Below are positions 26,775 to 35,736 of a stretch of 64,000 nt of DNA, in pieces; positions within the stretch are counted from its first letter, which is position 1; the number at the start of each line of letters is the position of its first letter. Under the pieces are notes generated by a model that did no database searches, was not told the DNA's origin, and saw nothing but the letters and a program-made list of their open reading frames with translations. Location: assembly GCA_016719885.1 (NCBI GenBank), contig JADJYF010000021.1, positions 1 to 64,000 of the forward strand, written 5' to 3'. The DNA is from Pseudomonadota bacterium. Its GTDB lineage: Bacteria > Pseudomonadota > Gammaproteobacteria > Ga0077536. The translations under genes and the position numbers were made by a program.

Positions 26775-27113
26775 ATGAGCGTCGCGGAGTTATCGCTGCT
26801 GTTCGGCGGCGGCCTCGTGATCGGCCTGTGGTGGTGGAGCATGCAGGCCCACGACCGCGTCGATTTCATCAGCCGCGAGGTGTGCAAGGATCTCGACGTG
26901 CAACGCCTCGACGAAGCGGTGTCGCTGCGACGCCTGGGCTTGGCCCGTACCGAGTACGGAGTCATGCTGGAACGGGTGTTCCGCTTCGAATTCAGCGTCA
27001 ATGGCGCCGACCGGCGCCGCGGCGAGATCTGTCTGCACGGCGAGCTGCCGCGCTGGGTGCATCTCGACCACCCCGACGGCGACATCCATATCGACCTGTC
27101 GGCGCGGCGCTGA
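26775..27113 (+). CDS. DUF3301 membrane-anchored protein
   Basis: This 112-residue protein has one N-terminal membrane helix (about 6-23, LSLLFGGGLVIGLWWW) and a soluble domain with CKDLDVQRLDEAVSLRRLGLAR and FRFEFSVNGADRRRGEICLHG, matching DUF3301, a gammaproteobacterial family. It closes the rightward yajQ group. It is convergent with the large cNMP-rhodanese gene through a GC-rich hairpin. Confidence 0.8.
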   Translation: MSVAELSLLFGGGLVIGLWWWSMQAHDRVDFISREVCKDLDVQRLDEAVSLRRLGLARTEYGVMLERVFRFEFSVNGADRRRGEICLHGELPRWVHLDHPDGDIHIDLSARR

Positions 27114-27122
27114 ATCAGCGCT

Positions 27123-27140
27123 GCCGGCGCAGGCGCCGGC
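27123..27140. terminator. Hairpin between convergent genes
   Basis: GCCGGCGC-AG-GCGCCGGC is a perfect palindrome in the 27-base space between the DUF3301 stop and the stop of the 1301-residue protein. It has no T tract. It can serve both directions. Confidence 0.45.
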
Positions 27141-30100
27141 TCAATCGGGTTCGCCGCGCCGGAGTTTGTCCGCCAGTTCGTTGATCAAGGCCTGGTCATG
27201 GGCCTTGGCCGCGGCGCGCACCGCCTGTGCACGCTGCTTGATGCGGTCGAGCTGGGCGCGCTGGCTGGCCAGGATGCTGCGCTGCATATCGCTGTTCTCG
27301 TTGTCCTGCTGCTCCTGGAGCCACTCGTCGAGTTCGCTCTTCAGATCGGCGCGCACGCGTTCTTCGTGCACGCGATGGGCGGCCAGGTCGCCGGCTGAAG
27401 CGACCGCCGCGGCCTGCGCGTCGGCCTGGGCGCGCTCGCTGGCGGCGATCTGCGCGGCCACGTGGCGCGCCTGCTCTTCGAGTCGATGCAGGTTGCTGTC
27501 GACCGCGCGCGCATCGGGGCCGGCGCGGTCGGGGCCGCGCTTGAGTTCGGCGATTTCGCTTTCGATTTCACGTTGCTGCTGCACGGCCGCCTGCTTCTCG
27601 CGCTGCGCGAGCTCCAGCGCCAGGCGCAGGCGTCGCGCGTCGGCTTCCAGGCGTTCGCGCTCGAAGCGCATCTCGGCCTCTTCCTGCATGCGCTTGCGCG
27701 CATGGGCGTCCTTGAACTCGGAGACGATTTTTTCGGCTTCGGCGGCCGCCGCGCGGCGCGCCGCTTCGGCGGCTTCGCGTTCGCGGCGCGCGCGCTCGAG
27801 TTCAGCGGCATTGCGCGCCAGCTCTTCTTCGAGCTGGCGGCGCTCGGTCTGCACCTTGTGGCGCAGTTCTTCGCGCAGCTTGGTCTCGAGCGCGAGCTGC
27901 TGTTGCTCGCGCATTTCAGCTTCGCGCGCGCTGACCTGCTGCACTTCCTCGAGACGACGCTGGTAATCGCGCGCTTCGGCCAGCCGCACGCGCGATTCCT
28001 CGGCCTGCTGGCGCACACGTTCCTGTTCTTCGCGCAGACGCACTTCGGCATCGGCCTTCTGGCTCTGCAGGCGCTTCAGTTCCTCGGCCTGCCAGGCATA
28101 GCTTTCGCGCAGCTTGCGCTCTTCTTCCTGCAGGCGCCGCTCCATTTCCGCGCGCACCTGTTCGACGCGCTCGCGCTGCGCTTCGCGCTCGGCCTGCACG
28201 GCGGCGTCGGCCTCGGCCTTGGCCCGTTCGATCTCGGCCTTGATGCGCTGCGCCTCGGCCAGTTCACGGCGCGCGGCTTCCGCCACCGCGGCTTCCGTCT
28301 CGGCACGCGCCCGCTCGAGTTGTTCGCGCACGCGTTGCGCTTCGGCCGCTTCCCTGGCGGCGGCCTCGGCGGCGGCTTCGGCGGCGGCGACGCGCGCGGC
28401 TTCGAGTTCCGCTTTCAGGCGCTCGGCCTCGGCCATTTCGCGATCGGCGGCGGCGCGCGCGGCGGCGGCGGCCTCGGCGCGCGCCTGCTCGAGGGCTTCG
28501 CGCATGCGTTCGGCGTCCGCACGCTCACGCTCGACGGCCGCCGCGGCCAGCGCTTCGGCGGCGGCGCGCGCGCGGTCAATCTCGGCCTTGAGGCGCTCCG
28601 CCTCGGCCTGGTCGCGCGCCGCGTTGGCGGCGGCCTCGGCCTCGGCCTGGGCCCGTGCGCGCTCGAATTCTTCCTTCATGCGTTGCGTCTGCAGCGCTTC
28701 GCGCTCGGCGGCGGCGGACGCGGCGGCGGCGGCCGCTTCGGCCTGCGCGCGGGCGCGCTCCAGTTCTTCCTTCAGTCGCTGCGCTTCCTGGGCCTCGCGC
28801 TCGGCGGCAGCGACGGCAGCGGCTTCGACTTCGGCGCGCGCCCGTTCCAGTTCTTCCTTGAGACGCTGGGCTTCCAGGGTCTCGCGTTCGGCGGCGGCGC
28901 GCGCGGCGGCAGCGGCGGCCTCAGCCTCGGCGCGGGTGCGCTCGATCTCGGCCTTGAGACGCGAGGTCTCGGCCTGGTCACGCTCGGCATGGGCGGCGGC
29001 AGAGGCCTCCACTTCGGCACGCGCGCGCTCGAGTTCGTCCTTGAGGCGCCGCGCTTCCCGGGCTTCGCGGGCGGCAGCGTCGGCGGCCGCCGTGGCGGCG
29101 GCTTCGGCTTCGAGGCGCGCACGTTCGATTTCGGCGCGCAGGCGGTCGGTCTCGGCCTGGTCACGCGCGGCATGGGCGGCGGCGGCGGCCTCGGCCTCGG
29201 CGCGCACGCGCTCGAGTTCATCCTTGAGGCGCTGCGCTTCCAGGGTTTCGCGCTGGGCGGCGGCGACCGCGGCGGCGGCGGCGGCCTCCGCTTCCTGGCG
29301 CGCGTGCTCGACCTCGGCCTTGATGCGGTCGCTGTCGGCCTGGTCGCGCGCGGCATGGGCGGCGGCGGCGGCCTCGGCCTCGGCGCGGGCTTTTTCCAAT
29401 TCTTCCTCGAGGCGGCGCGCTTCGGCCGCATCGCGCTGCGCGGCGGCGACGGCGGCCGCCTGCGCCTCGCTGCGCGCCTGTTCGATTTCAGCCTTGAGTC
29501 GCTGCGCTTCGGCCAGTTCACGGCGCGCCACTTCGGCGGCGGCCTGGATGCGCTTTTTCTCGGCGCGCAGTTTTTCCGCCGCGCGGCGCTCGACTTCCGC
29601 GCGCTGCCGCTGCATCTCGGCCGCGACCCGCTGGCGCTCCGCTTCAATTTTCTTTTCGGCCTCGCGTTCCGCCTCGCGGCGCGCCTTTTCGGTGGCGATG
29701 CGCAAGGCCTCGGCAGCCTCCGCGTGCACGGTCGGGTCGCGTGGCACGCCGGCCGCCGCCGCGCTGGCGTCGGCGATGCGCATGTCGTTGATGGCCATCT
29801 CGACGCGTAGCGCCGCCGACTGCACCGCCGGATCGGCGATCCGCTCCTCATCGGTCTGGTGCGAGGTCGGCACCGGCACCACCGACAGGCCGACGGGCGC
29901 GAGGGCGTCGTCGTGCAGGGTCATGTCGAGTTCGTCGTCGGCCGGGGCGGCGGGCGCGACAACCCGCGGCGCTTCGCTCTGCGCTTCGTAGCGCATCAGG
30001 CCGCCTTCGAGGTAATGCACGTCGAATCCGCGTTCGGCGAGCAGGAATGCCGCCACCGCGCTGCGCGTGCCGGTGTCGCAATAGACCACGTAGGTCAAGT

Positions 30101-31046
30101 TGGTATCGAGTCGACCGGAATGCATGCGCAACGTATTGAGCGGGTAGTTGACGCCGCCCTGGATACCGTCGCGCTGGAACTCCTCGGGAAAACGCACGTC
30201 CAGCCATACCGCCGGCTTGGTGGCCAGTATCGCCTCGCCTTCCTTGCGCGTGACGCCGCTCAGGAGCGGCTTCTGGATGAGTTCGACGAACGCTTCCTTG
30301 GGCAGGCGCACCAGTTGCCCGTCGCACAGCATGCGCACGCTGGCATTGCGGTTCGAGCCGGCCACCAGCGCTTCTTCACCGAAGGTATCGCCGGGCCCGA
30401 TCAGGGCCAGGCGGTAGCCGGGCGCGCTGGGGCCGGCGCTGCGCAGCACCTCGCAGCGGCCCTGGGCAATGATGTAGTAGTAGTCGCCGGGTTCGCCCTG
30501 GGTGACGACGGTGTCGCCTTCCTGCACGTCGACTTCTTCGAACAGGCTGAAGATGCGGTGGATGTTCGATGCCGGCAGGTGCGAGAACAGCTTGGACTGC
30601 AGCATGCGCGTCATCCAGTCGCCGTCTTCCTCGTCGCCCGATTCGAACTCGTCGACCTGTACCGAGCAGTAGCTGCCGGCGCTGCCGGCGCCGTCGGCGG
30701 CCTGCAGGCGATCGATGAGGTCACGCGCCACGCGCATCACGCTGACCTCGGTTTCGGCACGGGCCGTCATCTTGCGCGGCTGCAGCTGGGCGACGGCGTG
30801 GGCGGCCGCGGGCGTGCCGCCCGTCAGGCGTTGCACGACCTGGCCACCGCTGCGCAATTCCAGGCGTCCCTCGAGCAGGTAGATGGCAAAGGCGTCGCGG
30901 TCGCCTTCCTTGAACAGGATGTCACCGCGCCGATAGCGCAGCACCTCGGCCTGGTCCATGACCTGGGCGCGGCTGGCCGCGCCGAGGGAGGCCATCGGCA
31001 CCAACCCGTCCACGAGGCTTTCAAATTTAGATTCCACTGCCGACAT
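27141..31046 (-). CDS. Two cNMP-binding domains + rhodanese + giant repeat helix (paralogue 1)
   Basis: This 1301-residue protein starts with a cNMP-binding-like domain (about 10-115) that has the ILFKEGDRDAFAIYLLEG strand but no phosphate cassette. The second cNMP domain (about 150-265) has TQGEPGDYYYIIAQG and an intact cassette FGEEALVAGSNRNASV. A rhodanese domain follows (about 270-350: VWLDVRFPEEF, loop YCDTGTRS with Cys323). From about 430 to 1290 the chain is one Ala/Glu/Arg helix with repeats of 29 or 32 residues opening RLKxELERARAE. No membrane segment or signal is seen. ATG 31046 is preferred over GTG 31055. It is divergent from a paralogue and a small helical gene. I infer a cyclic-nucleotide-responsive scaffold; the function is unknown. 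Confidence 0.85.
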   Translation of the reverse strand: MSAVESKFESLVDGLVPMASLGAASRAQVMDQAEVLRYRRGDILFKEGDRDAFAIYLLEGRLELRSGGQVVQRLTGGTPAAAHAVAQLQPRKMTARAETEVSVMRVARDLIDRLQAADGAGSAGSYCSVQVDEFESGDEEDGDWMTRMLQSKLFSHLPASNIHRIFSLFEEVDVQEGDTVVTQGEPGDYYYIIAQGRCEVLRSAGPSAPGYRLALIGPGDTFGEEALVAGSNRNASVRMLCDGQLVRLPKEAFVELIQKPLLSGVTRKEGEAILATKPAVWLDVRFPEEFQRDGIQGGVNYPLNTLRMHSGRLDTNLTYVVYCDTGTRSAVAAFLLAERGFDVHYLEGGLMRYEAQSEAPRVVAPAAPADDELDMTLHDDALAPVGLSVVPVPTSHQTDEERIADPAVQSAALRVEMAINDMRIADASAAAAGVPRDPTVHAEAAEALRIATEKARREAEREAEKKIEAERQRVAAEMQRQRAEVERRAAEKLRAEKKRIQAAAEVARRELAEAQRLKAEIEQARSEAQAAAVAAAQRDAAEARRLEEELEKARAEAEAAAAAHAARDQADSDRIKAEVEHARQEAEAAAAAAVAAAQRETLEAQRLKDELERVRAEAEAAAAAHAARDQAETDRLRAEIERARLEAEAAATAAADAAAREAREARRLKDELERARAEVEASAAAHAERDQAETSRLKAEIERTRAEAEAAAAAARAAAERETLEAQRLKEELERARAEVEAAAVAAAEREAQEAQRLKEELERARAQAEAAAAAASAAAEREALQTQRMKEEFERARAQAEAEAAANAARDQAEAERLKAEIDRARAAAEALAAAAVERERADAERMREALEQARAEAAAAARAAADREMAEAERLKAELEAARVAAAEAAAEAAAREAAEAQRVREQLERARAETEAAVAEAARRELAEAQRIKAEIERAKAEADAAVQAEREAQRERVEQVRAEMERRLQEEERKLRESYAWQAEELKRLQSQKADAEVRLREEQERVRQQAEESRVRLAEARDYQRRLEEVQQVSAREAEMREQQQLALETKLREELRHKVQTERRQLEEELARNAAELERARREREAAEAARRAAAAEAEKIVSEFKDAHARKRMQEEAEMRFERERLEADARRLRLALELAQREKQAAVQQQREIESEIAELKRGPDRAGPDARAVDSNLHRLEEQARHVAAQIAASERAQADAQAAAVASAGDLAAHRVHEERVRADLKSELDEWLQEQQDNENSDMQRSILASQRAQLDRIKQRAQAVRAAAKAHDQALINELADKLRRGEPD
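28160..29510 (-). repeat. 29/32-residue coding repeats in paralogue 1
   Basis: At least a dozen in-frame units begin with R-[LMIV]-[KR]-x-[EA]-[LIF]. Early units alternate 29 and 32 residues, later ones are all 29. The DNA is correspondingly periodic (87 and 96 bases) but not identical between units, so the repeats are old rather than a fresh slippage array. Confidence 0.75.
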
Positions 31047-31385
31047 CAGGGTCACGCATTGGCGCTGGGCGCTGGGCTTTTATAGGTATGGCTTGGGCCG
31101 ACGACGTGGTCGCTCCCGCAGACTGGCTCAAGCCTATCGCTACAGCGGCCGAGCTTCATGATCGGTCCAATGCAAGTGTGAATGCCGTCACGAGAAGCGA
31201 CACCCGCGCCTTCGGTTTTGTGACGGGAGTGAGATTGTGAAGACTTGCCAGGCGGGACCCGGCATGGGCTCATGGTCAGGCGCGGCGGCAGCCCCGCTTG
31301 CAGGGCCGGTGCCGCCGGTGCGCGCCCGCGTCGCGAATGAATCGGCGTAGAATGCGGCGAGGTCAGCCAGTCCAGGAAGCGAGCC
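31047..31385. other. Divergent promoter region of the paralogue pair
   Basis: No gene is seen in these 339 bases. A TATAAA on the minus strand (31079-31084) could be the -10 of paralogue 1, and TAGAAT (31348-31353) the -10 of the rightward DUF465-paralogue 2 group. Neither has a clear -35. Confidence 0.4.
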
Positions 31386-31592
31386 GTGGTCAGCGAGGAG
31401 ACAAAGTCCGTACAACGCCGCATCCTGGAGTTGCAGACCGAGCATCGGGACCTGGACGAAGTGGTCAACACGCTCTCCAATCGTATCGACGTGGACCAGC
31501 TCCTCCTGCGACGCATGAAAAAGCGCAAGTTGCAGCTCAAGGACCAGATAGCCCGCTTGAAGAGCCAGCTCATCCCCGACCTTGACGCCTGA
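31386..31592 (+). CDS. DUF465/YdcH-like small helical protein
   Basis: This 68-residue protein is almost all helix: SVQRRILELQTEHRDLDEVV, a short turn, then LLRRMKKRKLQLKDQIARLK. The R-M-K-K-x-K-L-x-L-K-D pattern matches DUF465 (YdcH). It starts at GTG 31386 with AGGAAG upstream. It lies 39 bases before paralogue 2 and is probably co-transcribed, so it could dimerise with or cap the long helix. That partner role is inference. Confidence 0.78.
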   Translation: MVSEETKSVQRRILELQTEHRDLDEVVNTLSNRIDVDQLLLRRMKKRKLQLKDQIARLKSQLIPDLDA

Positions 31593-31631
31593 TTTGCGCC
31601 CGGGAAGGGAAATTTCAGCAGCAAACTCCTC

Positions 31632-34600
31632 ATGGCCGTCGACCTAGAATCACTCAAATCCCGCTTCAGTTATCTGGTTCCGCTCAACAAGCTGCCGGCT
31701 GACCGCCAGGCGCGGCTGCTGGCTCAATCGGAAGTGATTGAGCTGCGCAAGAAAGACATCCTGTTCAGGCAGGGTGACCGAGACGACTTCACCTTCTACG
31801 TGCTCGAGGGCGAACTGGAGATGTTCGCCGACGAATCCCTCATCAAGCGCGTTAGCGGCGGCGACGGCGCATCCTTTCAGCCCTTGGCGCAGCTTCAGCC
31901 CCGACAGATGACGGCCGTCGCAAAATCCAAGGCCAGCGTGCTGTGCGTGCGCCGTTCGCTGCTCGAACAATTGCTGAGCCTCGACACCCCCGACAGCGAC
32001 GACGCCCTGCCCGGCGGCGTGGAAGTGGAGGAAATGGAGGCCGCACAGGACCCCGACTGGCTCATGACGCTACTGCAGTCGGAGCTGTTCACCCGCATCC
32101 CGCCGTCGAATATCCAAGGCCTGCTCGATACGCTCGAACCGATACAGGTGCAGGCCGGCGAGGAAATCATCAAGCAGGGCGAACCGGGCGAGTACTACTT
32201 CGCGCTGCAGCGCGGCACCTGCGAAGTAGTGCGCAAGGGCAGTAACCAGCGCGAGATCCGACTCGCCGAACTCGGCCCCGGCGACACCTTCGGCGAAGAG
32301 GCATTGATCTCGGGCGCGCGGCGCAATGCCACGGTGCGCATGACCTCCGACGGCGAACTGGCGCGCCTGACCAAGGCCGATTTCACGCGCCTCATCAAGG
32401 CGCCGCTGTTGACCGCCGTCAGCCGCGCCGAGGCCGAGGCCAGGGTCGCGACCGGCGCGCGCTGGCTGGACGTGCGCTTCGAGGACGAGCACCGCCATAA
32501 CGGTCTGCCCGGCAGTCTGAACATCCCCCTCGGCGTACTGCGTACGCGGGCCGACGAGCTCGATGCCGGCGCCAGCTACGTGGCCTACTGCGACAGCGGC
32601 GGGCGCAGCTCCGCGGCGGCGTTCCTGCTCGCCGAGCGTGGCTTCGACGTGTGTTACGTCGAGGGTGGCGCGGTCGACGAACCGGCCGCGGCGACCGCCA
32701 GCCCGACCGCCCCCGCCGCGGCGGCCAGCGCCGAGCCGGGCGCGACAACAAGCCCGGCACCACCGCCCGCCGCCGCGCCGGTGGTGTCGGCCACGGCGCC
32801 GGTGGTGACCGCCGCGCCGCCGCCCGCGGACCTCATGCTGGAAGCCGCGGCGCGCGCCTCGTCGCTCGGCGCCGAGGTCGCCAAGGCCGACCTCACCATC
32901 GAACAGGCGCAGAAGATGATGGCCGAGGCCCAGGCCATGAAGGCCGAGGCCGAGCGCTACGTGGCCGAAAAACTCGAGCGCGAGCGTGCACGCCTGGACA
33001 ATGAACTGGCGGCGCTGCAAACCAAGGTCGCCGAGGCCGAAGGCCTGAAGGCCGCGCTCGGCGCGCGCGAACAGGCGGCGCTCGCCGAAGTCGCGCGCCA
33101 ACAGGCCGAGGCGGCGGCGCGCGAACAGGCCGCGCGCGCCGAGCTCGAACGCCGCCAGGCCGAGGCCGTCGCGCAGGAGCAGGCGCTGCGGGCCGAAATC
33201 GAGCGTCGCCAGGCCGAGGTCGCCGCCCGCGAACAGGCCACCCGCGCCGAGCTCGAGCGCCAGCAGGCCGAGGCCCAGGCGCGCGAACAGGCCGCCCGTA
33301 GCGAACTCGAACGGCTGCAGGCCGAAGCCAACCAGCGTGAACAGGCGGCCCGCACGGAACTCGAGCGCCTGCGCGCCGAAGCCGCCGCCCGCGAGCAGGC
33401 GGCACGCGCCGAGCTCGAACGTCAGCAGGCCGAAGTGGCGGCCCGCGAGCAGGCCAGCCGTGAAGCGCTGGCGCGTCAGCAAGCGGAGATGGCCGCCCAG
33501 GCCCGCGCCCAGGAACTGCAGTTCGAGGCGCGCACGGTCGACCTGCACAAACGCATGGAGGACGAGGCGCGACGCTTGAACGAGCGTCTCGCCGACGCCG
33601 AGCGCGTGCGCGCCGAACTCGCCGACCAGCAACGCGAAGCGCAGCAGGCCGAAGCCGCGCGCCAGCGCCTGGCCGAGGAACAGGCGCGCATCCAGCAGGA
33701 GGCGACCGAACTCCAGCACAAGCTCGCCGAAGTCGAACAACTGAAGGTCACGCTCGAGCGCCAGCAGCGCGCCAGCGAAGTCGAAGCCGCCAGCCGTCAA
33801 CGCTTGCAGGAACAGCAGCAGCGCATGGAACAGGAGGCCGCGCTGCTGAACACGCGCCTCGCCGAGGCCGAGAAGCTCAAGGCCACGCTGCTCGAACAAC
33901 AGGCGCTCGCCGAACGCGAAGTGGCGCGCGAGCACGAAGAAGTCGATCAACGGCTGGCCGCGCTGGAAGAAGTCGCCGCCGCGCGCCTGCGCGAGGAAGA
34001 GCGGCGTCTGGCCGAGCTCTACCAGCAGCAGGCCGACCGCCTCGAATCATTGCAGGCCGGGCGCGAAGCGGAATTGCGCGACGCCTTGCGCAAGGAGCTC
34101 GCCGCCGAGCGCGGCAAGTTCGAACTGGCGGTCTCGCGCGCCACCGCCGAGCTCGAGCGTGCGCGCGAGGAGCGCGCCGCCGCCATCGCCGCCAAGGAGG
34201 CGACCGCCGCCGAAGCGCGACGCATGATCGAGGACTACAAACGACAGCAGCAGGCCTTGCTGGCCGAACAGCAGACGCTGTTTGCGCGCGAACGCGAAAA
34301 GCTGCGTGCCGAAGCGCAACGCATCGACACGCTCAAGGCCGAGGCGGTACGCGTGCGCAAGGAAGCCGAAGCCTACAAGGCCGCCGCCGAACAGGAACTC
34401 GCGCAGGCGCGTCAGCGCCAGGCCGCCACCGACAACGCCGCCGCGCGTCGCGAAATCGACGACGCCATCAGCGAGATCCAGGAACGTGCCTCGGCCGCCA
34501 ACCGTGAGCTCAACCAGGCCATCGAGGCCGAGACCGCCATCGTCACCGCCGCGGAAGAACACGAGGACGAGCTCGAACGCACCTACAACACCGCGACCGA

Positions 34601-34817
34601 AATCAACCAGCTCCTGCACAAGGAACTGAAGGATTGGATAGGCGAGCACGAAGAAGCGCAGGACTCCCATCTGCAGCGCGAGATCCTTTCGCGCCAGAAA
34701 GAAATGGTGGAACGCATCCGCGCGCGGGCAGCGGCCGCCAAGGCCGAGCAGAAACAGAATGCGCAGAACATGCTGGACGAAATCCAGCAGCAGCTCGTAA
34801 AGGCCAAATCGCAGTAG
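31632..34817 (+). CDS. Two cNMP-binding domains + rhodanese + repeat coiled coil (paralogue 2)
   Basis: This 1061-residue protein has the same order as its divergent neighbour. A degenerate cNMP domain (about 10-115) is followed by a second (about 148-262) with KQGEPGEYYFALQRG and cassette FGEEALISGARRNATV. The rhodanese domain (about 265-348) has RWLDVRFEDEH and loop YCDSGGRS with Cys320. A Pro/Ala linker (about 350-420) leads to a helix from about 430 to 1055 with eight units of 18 residues. The tail holds HLQREILSRQKEMVERIRARAAAAK, shared with paralogue 1. No membrane segment is seen. It follows the DUF465 gene by 39 bases. The function is unknown; the cNMP cassette suggests response to cAMP or cGMP. 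Confidence 0.87.
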   Translation: MAVDLESLKSRFSYLVPLNKLPADRQARLLAQSEVIELRKKDILFRQGDRDDFTFYVLEGELEMFADESLIKRVSGGDGASFQPLAQLQPRQMTAVAKSKASVLCVRRSLLEQLLSLDTPDSDDALPGGVEVEEMEAAQDPDWLMTLLQSELFTRIPPSNIQGLLDTLEPIQVQAGEEIIKQGEPGEYYFALQRGTCEVVRKGSNQREIRLAELGPGDTFGEEALISGARRNATVRMTSDGELARLTKADFTRLIKAPLLTAVSRAEAEARVATGARWLDVRFEDEHRHNGLPGSLNIPLGVLRTRADELDAGASYVAYCDSGGRSSAAAFLLAERGFDVCYVEGGAVDEPAAATASPTAPAAAASAEPGATTSPAPPPAAAPVVSATAPVVTAAPPPADLMLEAAARASSLGAEVAKADLTIEQAQKMMAEAQAMKAEAERYVAEKLERERARLDNELAALQTKVAEAEGLKAALGAREQAALAEVARQQAEAAAREQAARAELERRQAEAVAQEQALRAEIERRQAEVAAREQATRAELERQQAEAQAREQAARSELERLQAEANQREQAARTELERLRAEAAAREQAARAELERQQAEVAAREQASREALARQQAEMAAQARAQELQFEARTVDLHKRMEDEARRLNERLADAERVRAELADQQREAQQAEAARQRLAEEQARIQQEATELQHKLAEVEQLKVTLERQQRASEVEAASRQRLQEQQQRMEQEAALLNTRLAEAEKLKATLLEQQALAEREVAREHEEVDQRLAALEEVAAARLREEERRLAELYQQQADRLESLQAGREAELRDALRKELAAERGKFELAVSRATAELERAREERAAAIAAKEATAAEARRMIEDYKRQQQALLAEQQTLFAREREKLRAEAQRIDTLKAEAVRVRKEAEAYKAAAEQELAQARQRQAATDNAAARREIDDAISEIQERASAANRELNQAIEAETAIVTAAEEHEDELERTYNTATEINQLLHKELKDWIGEHEEAQDSHLQREILSRQKEMVERIRARAAAAKAEQKQNAQNMLDEIQQQLVKAKSQ
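33081..33512 (+). repeat. Eight 18-residue (54-bp) coding repeats in paralogue 2
   Basis: Eight consecutive in-frame units follow the pattern RAELERxQAEAxAREQAA. Eighteen residues equal five turns of a 3.6-residue helix, so charged and alanine faces line up exactly along a straight helix. Confidence 0.85.
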
Positions 34818-34829
34818 TCGACGCCAGCC

Positions 34830-35696
34830 TCAGGGCGTGCCGCCCGGCACGCCGCCATTCGCGAGTTGCGCACGCAAGGCTTCGTAACGTTGGCGCGCCG
34901 CCGCGAGGCCCGCGTCGTCGAGTTGACCGCGCACCATGTCGGCATTGACCTCGGCCACCGACAAGCCGCCTTGCGCCGCGAGGCGAAACCATGCCCATGC
35001 TTCCCGCATGTCGGCGTCGACGCCGTCACCATTCATATAACAGGCGCCGAGCGCATTTTGCGCGACCGGCAGTCCGGCGCGCGCGGCGCGGGTCCACAGC
35101 TTGATACTGGCGGCGACGTCGCGCGGCACGCCACCCTGGCCGCGACGATAGAGAATACCGAGATCGTAGGCCGCGCGACTGTCGCCGCCGTTGGCGGCGG
35201 TTTCCCACCAGCTGCGCGCCTTGCCGAAATCACGGGCGACGCCCATGCCGCGAAAATACATGAGCCCCAGTTCGTGCGCGGCGCGCATGTCGCCTTGGCG
35301 CGCGGCCCGCTCGAACCAATCACGCGCCTGGTCCACGTCCGCTGCCACGCCCTCGCCACGCAGGTACAGCAATGCAAGATTGTGCTGCGCCTTGTTCATG
35401 CCTTGCTGGGCGGCGCGTCGATACCATTGCGCGGCCTTGTCCGCATCGGCTATCACCCCCCACCCTTTCTGGTAAGCAACGCCGACATAGAACTGCGCCT
35501 GCGCGTCGCCCTGGCTCGCCAGGGGCTGCAAGTGACTCAAGGCCAGGCCGTAGTCACCACTGCGAAACGCGGCGACGCCGGCATCGAGATCGGCGCGCGC
35601 CATGACGCTGGCCATCACCCCCAGAAGGGTGGCGCATGCCAGCGCCGCCATGCGCGCGGACCGCCGTGGCGATGATTGAATCCTGGCGGCGGCCAT
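34830..35696 (-). CDS. Exported Sel1-repeat protein
   Basis: This 288-residue protein has an N-terminal signal (basic RIQSSPRRSARM then ALACATLLGVMASVMARA, likely cleaved before DLDAG) and about six Sel1 repeats of the type A-x-x-x-L-G-x-x-Y-x-x-G-x-G-V, from about 65 to 265. Sel1 repeats form a solenoid for protein contacts. An alternative start at 35651 would shorten the basic region. It is convergent with paralogue 2 and nearly back to back with the moxR gene. It is a periplasmic partner-binding protein of unknown target. Confidence 0.8.
   Translation of the reverse strand: MAAARIQSSPRRSARMAALACATLLGVMASVMARADLDAGVAAFRSGDYGLALSHLQPLASQGDAQAQFYVGVAYQKGWGVIADADKAAQWYRRAAQQGMNKAQHNLALLYLRGEGVAADVDQARDWFERAARQGDMRAAHELGLMYFRGMGVARDFGKARSWWETAANGGDSRAAYDLGILYRRGQGGVPRDVAASIKLWTRAARAGLPVAQNALGACYMNGDGVDADMREAWAWFRLAAQGGLSVAEVNADMVRGQLDDAGLAAARQRYEALRAQLANGGVPGGTP
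34834..34853 (+). terminator. Hairpin after paralogue 2
   Basis: A perfect 8-bp stem GGCGTGCC/GGCACGCC with loop GCCC lies 17 bases after the paralogue 2 stop, inside the last codons of the convergent Sel1 gene. It lacks a T tract. Confidence 0.4.
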
Positions 35697-35736
35697 GTTT
35701 TACAATGGCCTCGACCTTTCAACATTTGTGGACGAC

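Noticed and set aside
28160..29510. Regular DNA repeats that could suggest a CRISPR or minisatellite array
   Set aside because: The repeats are in frame, coding, diverged and lack spacers.
27462..29810. Long Leu/Phe/Gly-rich frame opposite the coiled-coil repeats
   Set aside because: It is the reverse of Ala/Glu/Arg repeats; it looks like repeats only because the template is periodic.
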